A stretch of DNA of 64,000 bases from NCBI RefSeq assembly GCF_002705925.1, contig NZ_NKRE01000001.1:5830904-5894903 (forward strand), in the 5' to 3' direction. This document shows positions 1 through 9,320 of this stretch, piece by piece. The stretch comes from Mycobacterium ostraviense (lineage in GTDB: Bacteria > Actinomycetota > Actinomycetes > Mycobacteriales > Mycobacteriaceae). Each line of letters begins with the position of its first letter. Position 1 is the first letter of the stretch. The position numbers were made by a program, and so were the translations under genes. Below the pieces are notes generated by a model. That model was not told the DNA's origin. It worked only from the letters and a program-made list of their open reading frames with translations, and ran no database searches.

Positions 1-772
1 TTACCTGCTTGGTCAGACCGTAATGGGGGCGGAAAACCTCAGCCTGGAAACTACCGAACAGCCGATCCCAGATGATCAGGATGCCCCCGTAGTTCTTGTC
101 CAGGTAGATCTGGTCCATCCCGTGGTGCACCCGGTGATGCGACGGCGTGTTGAAAATGAACTCGAACCACCGCGGCAGCTTGTTGATCCGTTCGGTGTGT
201 ACCCAGAACTGGTAGATCAAGCTCACCGAGAAGGCGAAGAACACCATCCAGGGCGGCACACCCAAGAGCGGCAACGGCACCCACATGAGGATCTCGCCGC
301 TGTTGTTCCACTTCTGGCGGAGCGCGGTGGCAAAGTTAAAGTATTCGCTGGAGTGGTGGGCTTGGTGGGTGGCCCAGATCAACCGGACCCGGTGGGCGAT
401 CCGGTGGTAAGTGTAATAGAGCACGTCAACACCGACGATGGCAATCACCCAGGTGTACCACTGGCCCGCCGAAAGGTGCCACGGGGCAACATAGGCATAG
501 ATTGCCGCGTAGCCCAGCAACGCCAGGCCCTTCCACGCTGCGGTGGTGGCAATCGAAACCAGGCCCATCGAGATGCTTGCCACGGAATCACGGGTGAGGT
601 AGGCGCCGGTGGCCGGCCTGGGCCTTTCGGTGGCGGCCGCCTCGATTCGTTCCAGTTTGCGGGCGGCGGTCCATTCGAGGGCCAAAAGAAAGAGAAAAAA
701 AGGAATGGCGAACAACGCCGGGTCCCGCAACTCCGCGGGCAGCACGGACCAGAAGCCCGTCAAAACACTCAC
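1..772 (-). CDS. erg3: Sterol desaturase family membrane protein (Erg3-like), 3' end cut by window edge
   Basis: About 257 codons are visible and the frame runs off the left edge without a stop. The protein is a fatty acid hydroxylase/sterol desaturase: it has the three His boxes that hold the di-iron centre (YHRIAHR, HQAHHSS, SHHRVHHG) set among hydrophobic membrane segments. By family it would oxidise a sterol or other lipid at the membrane; the true substrate is unknown. It resembles Rv1814 of M. tuberculosis, which also lies next to the Rv1812c/mgtC group. The start is taken as GTG at 772. No good ribosome binding site is seen, so the start is uncertain. Confidence 0.85.
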   Translation of the reverse strand, partial: MSVLTGFWSVLPAELRDPALFAIPFFLFLLALEWTAARKLERIEAAATERPRPATGAYLTRDSVASISMGLVSIATTAAWKGLALLGYAAIYAYVAPWHLSAGQWYTWVIAIVGVDVLYYTYHRIAHRVRLIWATHQAHHSSEYFNFATALRQKWNNSGEILMWVPLPLLGVPPWMVFFAFSVSLIYQFWVHTERINKLPRWFEFIFNTPSHHRVHHGMDQIYLDKNYGGILIIWDRLFGSFQAEVFRPHYGLTKQV

Positions 773-849
773 GTTAGACAGACTACTGATAATCCGATCG
801 GTGGCCCAAGGGTCGCCGGGCCCGCGGCCGGAAATCGATCCGGCTCGGC

Positions 850-1426
850 CTAGCCGATCGCCTTCGAGATCGCATCACGGGCACGGTCGAGCAGCGACGC
901 GAAAGGTCCAACGACAAAATTCAACTTCGCCGACTCCACGCCCGGGTGTGGCCTCGTCGGCGCGAGGGCCTGGGCCACTTGCACCGCCTTTGTCATGCGC
1001 TGCCGCTCGTCGGCGCCGAGTTCGCGCTGCAATGTGGTGAACTCTTCGTTCTCCTCACGTTCGGCATGTTCTACCACCGCCTGCCGTAGGTTGGTGAGCT
1101 CGTCGATGAACTTCTGCGAGGCGATGTCCAGCTTTTCAAGTCTTTTCAAGGCTCGACAGCAGCTTCTTGGCGTCGTGCTCTTCTCGTAGTCGCGCATCTG
1201 CGATCTCGTCGCCGCCAGCCACCTCGCGACGGACGCGGGGATGAATGATCATCTCCTCGGCGGTCTCGTGCACGGCCAGGAGCTGGCGCAAGTCGTGAAA
1301 GGCGGTCTCGCGCGCTGTGGGGTCCGACGCGTGCAGCACGTCGTCGAACATGTCGTTGATCAGATCGTGCTGAGCTTTGAGAAACTTGACCACTTCTTGT
1401 GGCGTCTCGACAAGCATTTCGGCCAT
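850..1426 (-). pseudogene. Hemerythrin (HHE) domain protein, frameshifted
   Basis: Two overlapping frames on the minus strand make one protein. The first half begins at ATG 1426, with GGAGG about 9 bases upstream, and stops near 1136 after SSLEKT. The second half runs in another frame to 850. Joining them at SSLEK-LDIASQ gives a protein of about 190 residues with the His/Glu pattern of an iron-binding hemerythrin helix bundle (AQHDLIND, LLAVHETAEE, REEHDAKK, VVEHAERE). The break coincides with a 10-bp tandem duplication at 1131-1150 (CTTTTCAAG twice, one base apart), which adds one base to the frame. As read, only the first 96 residues are made. A sequencing error is a less likely alternative. 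Confidence 0.75.
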
Positions 1427-1552
1427 GCGACAAGACCTCCGGTGTGATGGGATTCGCGCTGTGGGCTGTGCGCGTATCGACTGGCCGAATACCCGCAGCG
1501 AGACCGGCCGAAACGGTCAAGCGCTCGACCCTGATCGACGGAGGTTACCCGG

Positions 1553-2818
1553 GTGGATGCTCCAGACCGGCCACAAAACCGACGCCGCGTTGGCCCGGAT
1601 ATGTCAGGAGCTGACCCGTTGACCCGCGTGTTGGTGGTTGGCTCCGGGTTCGCGGGACTGTGGGCGGCATTGGGCGCTGCCCGACGACTCGAGCAGCTCG
1701 CCGTCCCGCCGGGGACGGTCGACATCACCGTGGTGAGCGACAAACCGTTCCACGACATCAGGGTGCGCAACTACGAAGCCGACCTGAGTGCCTGCCGCAT
1801 CCCACTCGCCGACGTGCTCGATCCGGCCGGCGTTGCGCATGTCACCGCGAACGTGACTGGAATCGACGCCGGCGCACGCGAGGTCACCACGTCGAGTGGC
1901 AAGACATATCGCTACGACCGATTGGTGCTCGCGGCGGGCAGTCGACTGGTCAAACCCGACGTACCGGGTCTGCGCGAATTTGGATTCGATGTCGATACCT
2001 ACGACGGCGCAATCCGGCTGCAGCACCACCTCAAGAGACTCGTCGATGGCCCTGCGACGACCGCGGTGGCGACCGTGGTGGTAGTCGGCGCGGGACTGAC
2101 TGGTATCGAGACAGCTTGTGAGATGCCGAGCCGGCTGAGGGCGTTGTTCGTCCATAGTGAGGCGGCTCCCCGGGTGGTGTTGGTTGACCATAACCCGTTC
2201 GTCGGCTCCGATATGGGTGGCTCAGCGCGGCCGGTGATCGAGCAAGCCCTGGCCGACAATGGCGTCGAGACCAGGACCGCGGTCAACGTGGCGAAGATAA
2301 GTGCTTCGGGCGTATCGCTCTCGTCGGGTGAGCACATCGCAGCGGCCACCGTCGTGTGGTGCGCCGGCATGCGGGCCAATTCGCTTACCGGGCAACTACC
2401 GGCGACCCGCGATCGACTCGGTCGCGTCGAGGTCGACGATTACCTGCGGGTGGTGGGCGTACCAGCCGTCTTTGCTGCCGGTGACGTAGCCGTTGCCGAG
2501 GTGGATGACGAGCACGTGTCGGTGATGTCGTGTCAGCACGGACGGCCGATGGGCCGCTACGCCGGCTACAACGTGATCAGCGACCTGTTCGGCGAGCCGC
2601 TGTTGACGCTTCGAATCCCTTGGTATGTAACCGTTCTCGACTTGGGACCAGCAGGCGCCGTGTACACCGAAGGGTGGGATCGCGAAGTGGTGTCGCGTGG
2701 CGCCGAGGCCAAGGCGACCAAACAGACGATCAACACCCGGCGCATCTACCCGCCGCTGACCCGAAACCGCGCCGACCTGCTGGCCGCCGCCGCGCCAGCA
2801 CTGCAGGCCCGGCCCTGA
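1553..2818 (+). CDS. FAD-dependent NADH dehydrogenase-like oxidoreductase (Rv1812c-like)
   Basis: This 421-residue pyridine nucleotide-disulphide oxidoreductase resembles type II NADH dehydrogenases. The N-terminal FAD motif is VVGSGFAGLWAA, the NAD(P)-binding motif VVVGAGLTGIETA sits mid-protein, and an AAGDVA motif follows near residue 310. It probably passes electrons from NADH to a quinone or other acceptor at the membrane face; the acceptor is not shown by sequence. The GTG start at 1553 is chosen because GGAGG at 1540-1544 sits 8 bases upstream; an ATG at 1601 is also in frame. It converges on mgtC, as Rv1812c does in M. tuberculosis. Confidence 0.88.
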   Translation: MDAPDRPQNRRRVGPDMSGADPLTRVLVVGSGFAGLWAALGAARRLEQLAVPPGTVDITVVSDKPFHDIRVRNYEADLSACRIPLADVLDPAGVAHVTANVTGIDAGAREVTTSSGKTYRYDRLVLAAGSRLVKPDVPGLREFGFDVDTYDGAIRLQHHLKRLVDGPATTAVATVVVVGAGLTGIETACEMPSRLRALFVHSEAAPRVVLVDHNPFVGSDMGGSARPVIEQALADNGVETRTAVNVAKISASGVSLSSGEHIAAATVVWCAGMRANSLTGQLPATRDRLGRVEVDDYLRVVGVPAVFAAGDVAVAEVDDEHVSVMSCQHGRPMGRYAGYNVISDLFGEPLLTLRIPWYVTVLDLGPAGAVYTEGWDREVVSRGAEAKATKQTINTRRIYPPLTRNRADLLAAAAPALQARP

Positions 2819-2841
2819 GCGGTCCCCACATGGACGTCAAA

Positions 2842-3570
2842 TCAGTCCGACGGCGACATCGGCAACATCGGATTGGTTTGTTCACCGGCATACCAGTGCA
2901 CTGCGTAAATGCCCGGTTGCAAAGACAGTTCGGCCACCAACCGCTCCAGCTTGGCCGGTGTGTGGCCGTCCATGAGTAGGTGAGCGGTCAACGCGATGTT
3001 GTCGTCGGTGGCTGTGCCGGTGTGGATGCCGCGCAGCGTGATGTCGTTTCGAGCCGTGTGTTGCACGATCTGAGCGCGCACATACTTCGCGGACTTGGGG
3101 CGGCAGAGCACCTGCAGCTGGTAGGGCCGTAGGCTTTCGTCTTCTTCGACGGTGTTGTCGTGGTCGATCAGCCGCCCCAGCGGGCGGCCGAAGAGATGGA
3201 TGGTGACGACGGTGGCGGTGGCGATCAACGCGAATACCAGGTGCCCGGAGGCGGCGAGCACACCGACCGCAGCCGAGCACCACAAGGTGGCAGCGGTGTT
3301 GAGGCCGCGCACGTTGAACCCTTCCCGCAGAATGACCCCACCACCTAGAAACCCGATGCCCGATACCACGTACGACGCGACCCGGGTCGGACTGCTGTCC
3401 TCGGTGGCGGCCGCATACAACACGAAAAGGGTCGCTCCGGTGGCCACCAGAGCATTGGTACGCAGCCCGGCCATGCGCGCCCGCCACTGCCGCTCGAGGC
3501 CGATCAGGGCCCCGCAGCCTACGCCGACGGCGAGCCGGAGCGTGAATTCGGCGATGCTGAGGTTCTGCAC
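2842..3570 (-). CDS. mgtC: MgtC family virulence/magnesium-adaptation membrane protein
   Basis: This 242-residue protein has the MgtC/SapB fold: four or five hydrophobic segments in the first 135 residues (for example the GIGFLGGGVILREG motif) and a soluble C-terminal ACT-like domain from about residue 150. MgtC proteins are needed for growth in low magnesium and inside macrophages, probably by acting on the F-ATPase or on membrane potential rather than by moving magnesium. The start is GTG 3570, with AAGGGA upstream. It lies last in the minus-strand PPE cluster, in the same relative place as Rv1811. Its last 40 residues resemble the tail of the PPE gene at 4322-5737 (see findings). Confidence 0.92.
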   Translation of the reverse strand: MQNLSIAEFTLRLAVGVGCGALIGLERQWRARMAGLRTNALVATGATLFVLYAAATEDSSPTRVASYVVSGIGFLGGGVILREGFNVRGLNTAATLWCSAAVGVLAASGHLVFALIATATVVTIHLFGRPLGRLIDHDNTVEEDESLRPYQLQVLCRPKSAKYVRAQIVQHTARNDITLRGIHTGTATDDNIALTAHLLMDGHTPAKLERLVAELSLQPGIYAVHWYAGEQTNPMLPMSPSD

Positions 3571-3808
3571 GGCACTGCGTTCCCTTCTGTCCCAGTGCGA
3601 GGGCGACGGCAGCTAAGCACATGGCGGTTAACGACGGGTGGCGAGCGGGCGAACCGGTTGCGTTGCGGCGCTGACCAGAACGCGAAACATGCTGGTCCTC
3701 AAGCGATTTGAGTCCGAGCAAGGCCGCGTCAGGGCTAGGTCACGTCGAGTTGGCCGGAGTGGCATGGCCCGTGGCGCCGGCCGCGCCGGCTCCTCGCCCA
3801 ACCCCCTA

Positions 3809-4132
3809 TCAGACGTGGCTCAGGTGGTGCGGGCAGTAGTATGTCGCCGAGATCACCGCGAACTGCGATGCGGCCTCCATGTTGAATCCGGGATTGTGGA
3901 CCTTCACATCGTGGACGACTTCCAGTCCCGCCTCGCCGTTATCCAGGCACCCGCATACCGCCTGGGCGGATCCGATCGCTGCCGCCGCATTCGGATAGGT
4001 GATGCCGGCTTGTTGCAGTGCGGCAAGGAAGCCCGCGTCGTCAGCAGCGCTGGGCTCCTGCGGATCGGCATAGGCAGGTGCCGCGAGTCCGATCATGGCC
4101 GGCAGGGCCAGTAGCGTTAGCAGCTTCTTCAT
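3809..4132 (-). CDS. Secreted DUF732 protein (Rv1810-like)
   Basis: A 107-residue exported protein. It begins with a clear signal peptide (MKKLLTLLALPAMIGLAAPAYA, likely cut after AYA). The mature part is a DUF732 domain with four Cys, including CGC and YYC, that probably form disulphides. DUF732 proteins are common in mycobacteria and have no known function. ATG 4132 is preferred over ATG 4141 because the GGAGG at 4143-4147 is only one base from the latter but ten from the former. It lies between mgtC and the PPE genes on the same strand, as Rv1810 does, and probably belongs to the magnesium-responsive cluster. Confidence 0.85.
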   Translation of the reverse strand: MKKLLTLLALPAMIGLAAPAYADPQEPSAADDAGFLAALQQAGITYPNAAAAIGSAQAVCGCLDNGEAGLEVVHDVKVHNPGFNMEAASQFAVISATYYCPHHLSHV

Positions 4133-4321
4133 GATTTTCATTCCTCCGTCCCCGGTAGCTTGCGGTTGCCCGGTTCTGATTTTGGTTGATATCCGAACTG
4201 CCCTGTCCGGTAATGCTTTTGCCGCGACCAATCGACACCACAACCACACCAGGCCGTAGACTGGCCGTGGCGTTACGGCCCTTGGCATCAAAGTCGATCA
4301 ACATAGAGCTCCAGCCACTTA

Positions 4322-5737
4322 TCATCCCAGCTGTGCATCCGAGGGCACCACTTTGGGTTTATCGCCCTTGGACAGGTGCACTGCGTGAATGCCCGGCTTC
4401 TTAGCCAGTTGCTCGAGCAGATTGTCAAGGCCTTCGGGGTCGACGCTGTGATGCTGGACGCTTTCAGGCTTCTCCGATATCTGCGCGACCAGACGCTTGA
4501 GTTTGTCCGGCGACGTGGCGTCCTTGAGGTCTTTGAGCGGGGTGATACGGCCGCGGACCCCGGTGCCGCTGACGGCGCTGGGAGCACCGGCGCCGAGGGC
4601 ACTTCCGAGCATGCCCGCCAGCGCCGTCGAGCTGAGTAGTCCTCCCTCGCCGAGAGCGGCGGCTGGCACGGCCTCCGGTCCGGCGGCCGATAATGCGGCG
4701 GCCACGGTCCTGATAGCGGGCGTGGCTGTCGCCCAGCTGGGTGGAACGCTCAACGAGCCGACCAGAGTACCGCGTCCCCAGTGCGCCGTCACGTCGCCCG
4801 ATGTCGCGCCGGTCAGCCAGCCTCGCCCCCAGTGCGGCGCCAGCCCAAGCCCGGCGCCCAGCCCCTCTTTCGGGATTGCGCCGAGTCCGCCCGCTGCCGA
4901 GTGCGGGGCGAATTTGAGGAACTGTGATGCGGGGAAGTTCACCAGCAATCCGATGCAGTTGAAGATCGTGGTGAAGGCCACTGGACCTCTGATGGCCAGA
5001 AACAGGCGGAGATAGTCCGCCGCTGCGGTTGGTCCGAAGATGCCGTTCACCAGGTCGTTCATGGCCTTTGTGTAGGCGGTGCTGAGGTCGGCGCCGATTT
5101 GCAGCAGCCATGAAAGTGGATCGCCCGAAGCCAGGACGGACTGCGCGGCGGTGCCGGCAGAGGTTCCGGCGGCTTGGCCGGCCGCAGCGGCTTGGCTGGC
5201 CAAGCCGGCCGCGTTGACGACTTGCGGCGGCTCGGTGAACGGCGTCAGCTGGCCAGCAGCCGCCGAGGAACCGGCGTAGCCGTCCATCGCGACGGCGTCT
5301 TGGACCCACATTTGGCCGTATTGCGCCTCGGTAGCCGCGATCGCCGGGGTGTTCTGGCCGAAGATGTTGGTCGCCACCAGCGACGCCAGTTGACTGCGGT
5401 TGGCCGCGATGTCCACCGGCGGCACGTGCTCGGTGAACGCCGTTTCATAGGCGCTGGCTGCCGCGGCCGCCTGGGCCGCCGCTTGTGCGGCCTGTGCGGC
5501 GGTGCCCTGCAGCCATGTCACATAGGGTGCGGCCGCGCCCGCCATGGCCAGCGCCGACGGACCTACCCATGGCCCGCTGGTCAGGTTGTCGATAATCGAC
5601 GAGTAGGCGGCGGCGATGGACTGCAATTCGGCGGCCAGCGCGTCCCAGGCCGCTGCGGCGGCATGCATCGGGCCCGAGCCCGGGCCGCTGTACATGCGGC
5701 CCGAATTGATCTCCGGTGGAAGTGCTGCGTAGAACAC
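4322..5737 (-). CDS. PPE family protein, SVP subgroup, PPE33-like, with charged C-terminal extension
   Basis: A 471-residue PPE protein. The conserved PPE domain covers about residues 1-175 (LPPEINSGRMYSGPGSGPM near the start, then NIFGQNTPAIAATEAQY). A GSLSVPPSW motif marks the SVP subgroup. The GTG start at 5737 (FYAALPPEINS follows directly) is chosen because AAGGGG lies about 6 bases upstream. The last 64 residues are Lys/Asp/Glu-rich and carry two copies of a helical pattern (KLKRLVAQISEKP, GLDNLLEQLAKKP) that resembles the C-terminus of MgtC; this is unusual for a PPE protein. Expected to be an ESX-5 substrate. Position matches Rv1809. Confidence 0.87.
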   Translation of the reverse strand: MFYAALPPEINSGRMYSGPGSGPMHAAAAAWDALAAELQSIAAAYSSIIDNLTSGPWVGPSALAMAGAAAPYVTWLQGTAAQAAQAAAQAAAAASAYETAFTEHVPPVDIAANRSQLASLVATNIFGQNTPAIAATEAQYGQMWVQDAVAMDGYAGSSAAAGQLTPFTEPPQVVNAAGLASQAAAAGQAAGTSAGTAAQSVLASGDPLSWLLQIGADLSTAYTKAMNDLVNGIFGPTAAADYLRLFLAIRGPVAFTTIFNCIGLLVNFPASQFLKFAPHSAAGGLGAIPKEGLGAGLGLAPHWGRGWLTGATSGDVTAHWGRGTLVGSLSVPPSWATATPAIRTVAAALSAAGPEAVPAAALGEGGLLSSTALAGMLGSALGAGAPSAVSGTGVRGRITPLKDLKDATSPDKLKRLVAQISEKPESVQHHSVDPEGLDNLLEQLAKKPGIHAVHLSKGDKPKVVPSDAQLG

Positions 5738-5825
5738 GTCTGTACCCCTTACCTGGCCGGGTGCTTTGAGTGGCCCGAGCTGGGCCACGGCTCGTCGTAA
5801 ACGCCGGTCATGACCGTCACCGCCG

Positions 5826-7121
5826 TCATTCGTCGAGCGCCGGAATAACGATGATGGTGGCGGTGGCGGAGTCAGCCTCGGCGGCGACTACGCCGCCTAA
5901 TGAATGTGCCGTACCACTGCCTGCGGAGCCGAAACTGGTAGCAGCCAGGGCGCGGCCGGCCAAGCTCGACAGGGCCATTTGGCCGAATACGCCGGCCTCG
6001 CCGGAAAACGCCGCCGCGGCCGGGGCGGCGGCCAAGTTGGTGGGCAGCAGTGAGGAGACCAGTCGCATCGCGGGGGCGGCTTGCGTCCAACCCTGGGGCA
6101 CCGACATGCTGCCCACCAGGGCCGCCCGCCCCATCGCCCCCGTGACCGAACCGCCGCCTGCGCCGCTGGCGGTCAGGTTTGCGCCCAGCGAATCAGCGAT
6201 CGGCGCCAAGGCCCCGGTGATGGGCTTGGCGGGGGCGAAGAAGGCCTGCAAACCCTGCCCGTTCTGCGCGTAGGCGTAGACCTGCCCGAAGGACAGGAAT
6301 GGGCCACCCGGTATAGAGGCGAGGCCCTGTAGCGAGTAAGGCCCGTTCAGGGCTGCCATGATGATGTTCCAGTTATCGATATCGGTTGGCAGCCACGGCG
6401 GCAAGGCCGGCAACGGCAATAAGGATCCCGGCAACGACGGCGCCGCCGTCGGCAACGACGTGGTCGAGGCCAGGCTTTGCAGCGCGTTCGGCACCGAGGT
6501 GATCAGCTGGGACAGCTGTGTCGTGATGTCGGAAGCCGCAGCCGTGCCGGTTGCTTGCCCCACGGCGGCGGATTGAGCCGCCGCTGCCGACGGGTTTGTG
6601 GTCTGTGGCGGCTCGGTAAACGGCGTCAGCTGAGTGGCCGTGGCGGAGGAGCCGGCATAGGCATACATTGCGGCGGCGTCTTGGGCCCACATTTCCAGGT
6701 ATTCGGCCTCGGTGGCCGCGATCGCCGGAGTGTTCTGCCCGAAAATGTTGGTGGCGATCAACGTCATCAGCAGCGCTCGGTTGGTCGCGATCACCGGCGG
6801 CGGCACCGTCGCCGCAAACGCCGTCTCATAGGCGGCGGCGGCCACCGCCGCCTGGGCGGCGGCTTCCTCCGCTTGGACGCCCGTGGTGTTGATCCACGCC
6901 AGATACGGCGCGGCTGCGGCTGCCATCGTGATCGACGACGGACCCGTCCACGGTCCGATCGTCAGGCTCTCGATGATCGACTTAAACGAGGCGGCCATAG
7001 ACTGCAACTCGGCAGCCAACTCCGCCCAGGCCGCTGCTGCGGCCAACATCGGGCCAGCCCCCGCCCCCATGTACATCCGCCCCGAGTTGATCTCCGGCGG
7101 AAGCGCCCCAAAATCTATCAC
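5826..7121 (-). CDS. PPE family protein, SVP subgroup, PPE32-like
   Basis: A 431-residue PPE protein. The PPE domain (MIDFGALPPEINSGRMYMG at the start, NIFGQNTPAIAATEAEY near residue 135) is followed by a Pro/Leu-rich stretch (LPLPALPPWLP) and a GSMSVPQGW motif. The GTG start at 7121 is well placed, with GGAGG 6 bases upstream. It lies 88 bases ahead of the next PPE gene on the same strand and the two are probably cotranscribed. By its family it should be exported by ESX-5 with help from EspG5. No PE gene sits directly upstream, so its heterodimer partner, if it has one, is encoded elsewhere. Confidence 0.87.
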   Translation of the reverse strand: MIDFGALPPEINSGRMYMGAGAGPMLAAAAAWAELAAELQSMAASFKSIIESLTIGPWTGPSSITMAAAAAPYLAWINTTGVQAEEAAAQAAVAAAAYETAFAATVPPPVIATNRALLMTLIATNIFGQNTPAIAATEAEYLEMWAQDAAAMYAYAGSSATATQLTPFTEPPQTTNPSAAAAQSAAVGQATGTAAASDITTQLSQLITSVPNALQSLASTTSLPTAAPSLPGSLLPLPALPPWLPTDIDNWNIIMAALNGPYSLQGLASIPGGPFLSFGQVYAYAQNGQGLQAFFAPAKPITGALAPIADSLGANLTASGAGGGSVTGAMGRAALVGSMSVPQGWTQAAPAMRLVSSLLPTNLAAAPAAAAFSGEAGVFGQMALSSLAGRALAATSFGSAGSGTAHSLGGVVAAEADSATATIIVIPALDE

Positions 7122-8099
7122 TTGCTGCCTCCGGTTCTCCGCTGACCGCCATAGTAATCACGGCCGTGTAGTTCCGTACGTAAATTGGATCAGCTCTTAC
7201 CGATCTCATTATTCGACCCGTCGACCGTGTCACGATTGATTCCGCGCGCTTGCGTCGATCTAGGTCCTCCCGGTATGAATCTTCTGCTGGTCCAGAGTGC
7301 GATTGTGGCCGCCCCCAAGCGGCCACCACCGTCATACTGCACAATAATTATTTGCGTTGCGTTCCCAGCGTGTAATCACGACGTTAAAAGTAGCCTTCAC
7401 CGCATCGTTGATCGCTGGAAAACTCTCAGCTTAGCTATCACTTCAGCCGTCCAGATCACCTAAGTGAGCGCTTGCGGCTATTCGCCCGGAGAACAACGAA
7501 TTAAACGGTTAGGTGACCCCGCGCGACACAGGCAAAACCGTGAACAGAGGAAATCCGGCGATATTGTACGTGTGTCGGTCAATACGATTGGCCACCATTG
7601 CCGAAGAGCATCGACGTGCCACCCGGATCACTATAATTACGATTTCTGCCCATTCGTATCGGCCCGGAAATCAAAAACTGCAAATAATCGGATTATTGCG
7701 AGGCGTTCTTGGGGTAAACGCCGGCCCGCGACCTCCTAGATTTGATCCTGCTGGCAAGAAATCGATTGCTAGTCCGCACGGCAACTGAATGTCACGCCAC
7801 CGGGCAGCGACTGACTGGAGTCCATCGCGCACGACAGCCGCGCTCGGCCGCGCAGGCCACGATCTGGGCCTTGACACCTGATCGCCATGACGTGCTCCTC
7901 TTTGCTGAAAGAGAGGACGTTACCGATGGCCTCGGGAACGTACTGAATATTTCGCTGTCACTCCACTGGGTGGTTGCTGGAGAATTCCTGGGAGGCTGTC
8001 AGGTCGCGTCGCCCGGAGGCGCAACCCCATGCTTACCGAGTCAGCGGCCGGTAACGGCGACTAAGTCATCGGTGCATCGGTGCGCACCGATGCCGGCGA
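7122..8099 (-). other. Long non-coding stretch upstream of the PPE32-like gene
   Basis: About 980 bases with lower GC than the flanking genes (7150-7750 is the most AT-rich part). It presumably holds the promoter and 5' leader of the PPE32/PPE33 pair. I see no convincing gene on either strand and no second M-box here. At the PPE end there is a hairpin described separately. Confidence 0.4.
8074..8093 (-). terminator. 20-bp perfect palindrome just past a PPE stop codon
   Basis: GCATCGGT, GCGC, ACCGATGC form a perfect 8-bp stem with a four-base loop, beginning 6 bases after the minus-strand PPE stop at 8100. There is no clear T-run, as is usual for mycobacterial terminators. It may end transcripts from the M-box promoter or protect their 3' end. 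Confidence 0.45.
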
Positions 8100-9305
8100 C
8101 TAGCCCGCTGCGGGAGGTCGCGCGACGAAGGTGGGGCGGAAGCCGTACTGGGGTACAGCGCGTCCGAAGGGCTGACCGGCCATGTTGCCGAACGGCACAC
8201 CGGGCATACCGGCCGCCACCGCCGGCGGAGGGGCGACCATCGGCGTGCCTCCCAAAGCCGAACCCAGCGGGCTGTGCAGCGGCGCGGCCGCGGTCCACGC
8301 CGGCGGTACCGACAGCTTGCCGACAATGCCCGCGTTGCCCAAACCGGCCGAAACGGCGCTTCCGAGGCTGCCAGTGGACGCAAGCGGGCCCGCCGCCAGC
8401 CCACCGCCGACTCCAGCCGCGGCCGCACTCGCATCCTGAGCCGCATCCGCAGCTACTGCGCCAGCCAGGACGCTAGCCATGAAGGGTGCAAACGTGCTAC
8501 CTGGGACGAAGAGCCCAGTCGAAGTGATGGTGTTCCAGACATTCGCGTTGGGCCCCCAGACGTTCCACAAGGTCTGCCACCAAGCAGGTCCAGACCCGGT
8601 CAGCAGGTCCCAAATCACCTGTAGCCAGGATGTGCTGTTAGGGCCCGAAAGTCCCTGCAATGCATTAGGAACCATGGAAATCAGCCCGGACAGCGTGCTC
8701 GGCTGATTGCCGGCCGAGTTGCCGGCGGCCTCGGTGACCGCAGCCGCCTGGGCGGCCAGCCCGCTGGGGTTGGTTGACTGCTGAGGCTCCACGAAGGGGC
8801 TCAGCTGAGTGGCGGCAGCCGAGGATCCGGCGTAGCCGTACATCGCCATGGCATCTTGGGCCCACATTTCGGTGTACTGTGCCTCGGAGGCTGCAATGGC
8901 CGGGGTGTTCTGGCCCAGGACGTTTGTGGCGATCAAGGCCATCAGTTGAGCACGGTTGGCCGCGATCACCGGCGGAGGGACGGTCGCGGCGAAGGCGGCT
9001 TCGTACGCTCCCGCGGCGGCCTCGGCTTGTACCGCGGTCTGTTCTGCCTGGACCGCGGTAGTGTTCATCCACGCCACGTAGGGGGCGGCGGCGGCCGCCA
9101 TCGATGCCGATGCCGGGCCGTACCATTCTTCCCCGGTGAGCGCCGCGAGCACCGAGTGATAGGACAATGCGGTGGCGCGCAATTCCGCAGCCAGGCCCTT
9201 CCAGGCTGACGCCGCGGCAAGCATCGGGCCCGAGCCAGGCCCCGAATACATGCGGGCGGAATTGATTTCGGGCGGCAGCATTGCAAAGTCCAGGGCGACG
9301 GTCAT
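8100..9305 (-). CDS. PPE family protein, SVP subgroup, downstream of the intact M-box
   Basis: A 401-residue PPE protein. Its N-terminus contains LDFAMLPPEINSARMYSG, with NVLGQNTPAIAASEAQY near residue 135, GKLSVPPAW late, and the ending YGFRPTFVARPPAAG. The start is ATG 9305 with AGAGG upstream. It and the gene at 10434-11699 share architecture, the C-terminal YGFRPT.(M/V).RPPAAG motif and homologous leader DNA, so they look like a duplicated PPE31-type unit. In M. tuberculosis, PE20/PPE31 are induced by low magnesium and have been linked to magnesium uptake across the outer membrane. Such a role here is inference from that similarity and from the riboswitch upstream. Confidence 0.87.
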   Translation of the reverse strand: MTVALDFAMLPPEINSARMYSGPGSGPMLAAASAWKGLAAELRATALSYHSVLAALTGEEWYGPASASMAAAAAPYVAWMNTTAVQAEQTAVQAEAAAGAYEAAFAATVPPPVIAANRAQLMALIATNVLGQNTPAIAASEAQYTEMWAQDAMAMYGYAGSSAAATQLSPFVEPQQSTNPSGLAAQAAAVTEAAGNSAGNQPSTLSGLISMVPNALQGLSGPNSTSWLQVIWDLLTGSGPAWWQTLWNVWGPNANVWNTITSTGLFVPGSTFAPFMASVLAGAVAADAAQDASAAAAGVGGGLAAGPLASTGSLGSAVSAGLGNAGIVGKLSVPPAWTAAAPLHSPLGSALGGTPMVAPPPAVAAGMPGVPFGNMAGQPFGRAVPQYGFRPTFVARPPAAG

Positions 9306-9320
9306 CGCTGGCCTCTTTTC

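Noticed and set aside
7508..7533. Plus-strand GGTTAGGTGA...ACACAGGC resembling the 5' part of an M-box
   Set aside because: The conserved AACGTC.A.AGACGCC core and the AAAGCTCT end do not follow, and no plus-strand gene lies downstream.
7742..8476. Plus-strand frame of 244 codons over the PPE spacer and PPE 3' end
   Set aside because: No ribosome binding site; the half over the PPE gene is antisense and Arg/Pro-rich; no domain is visible.
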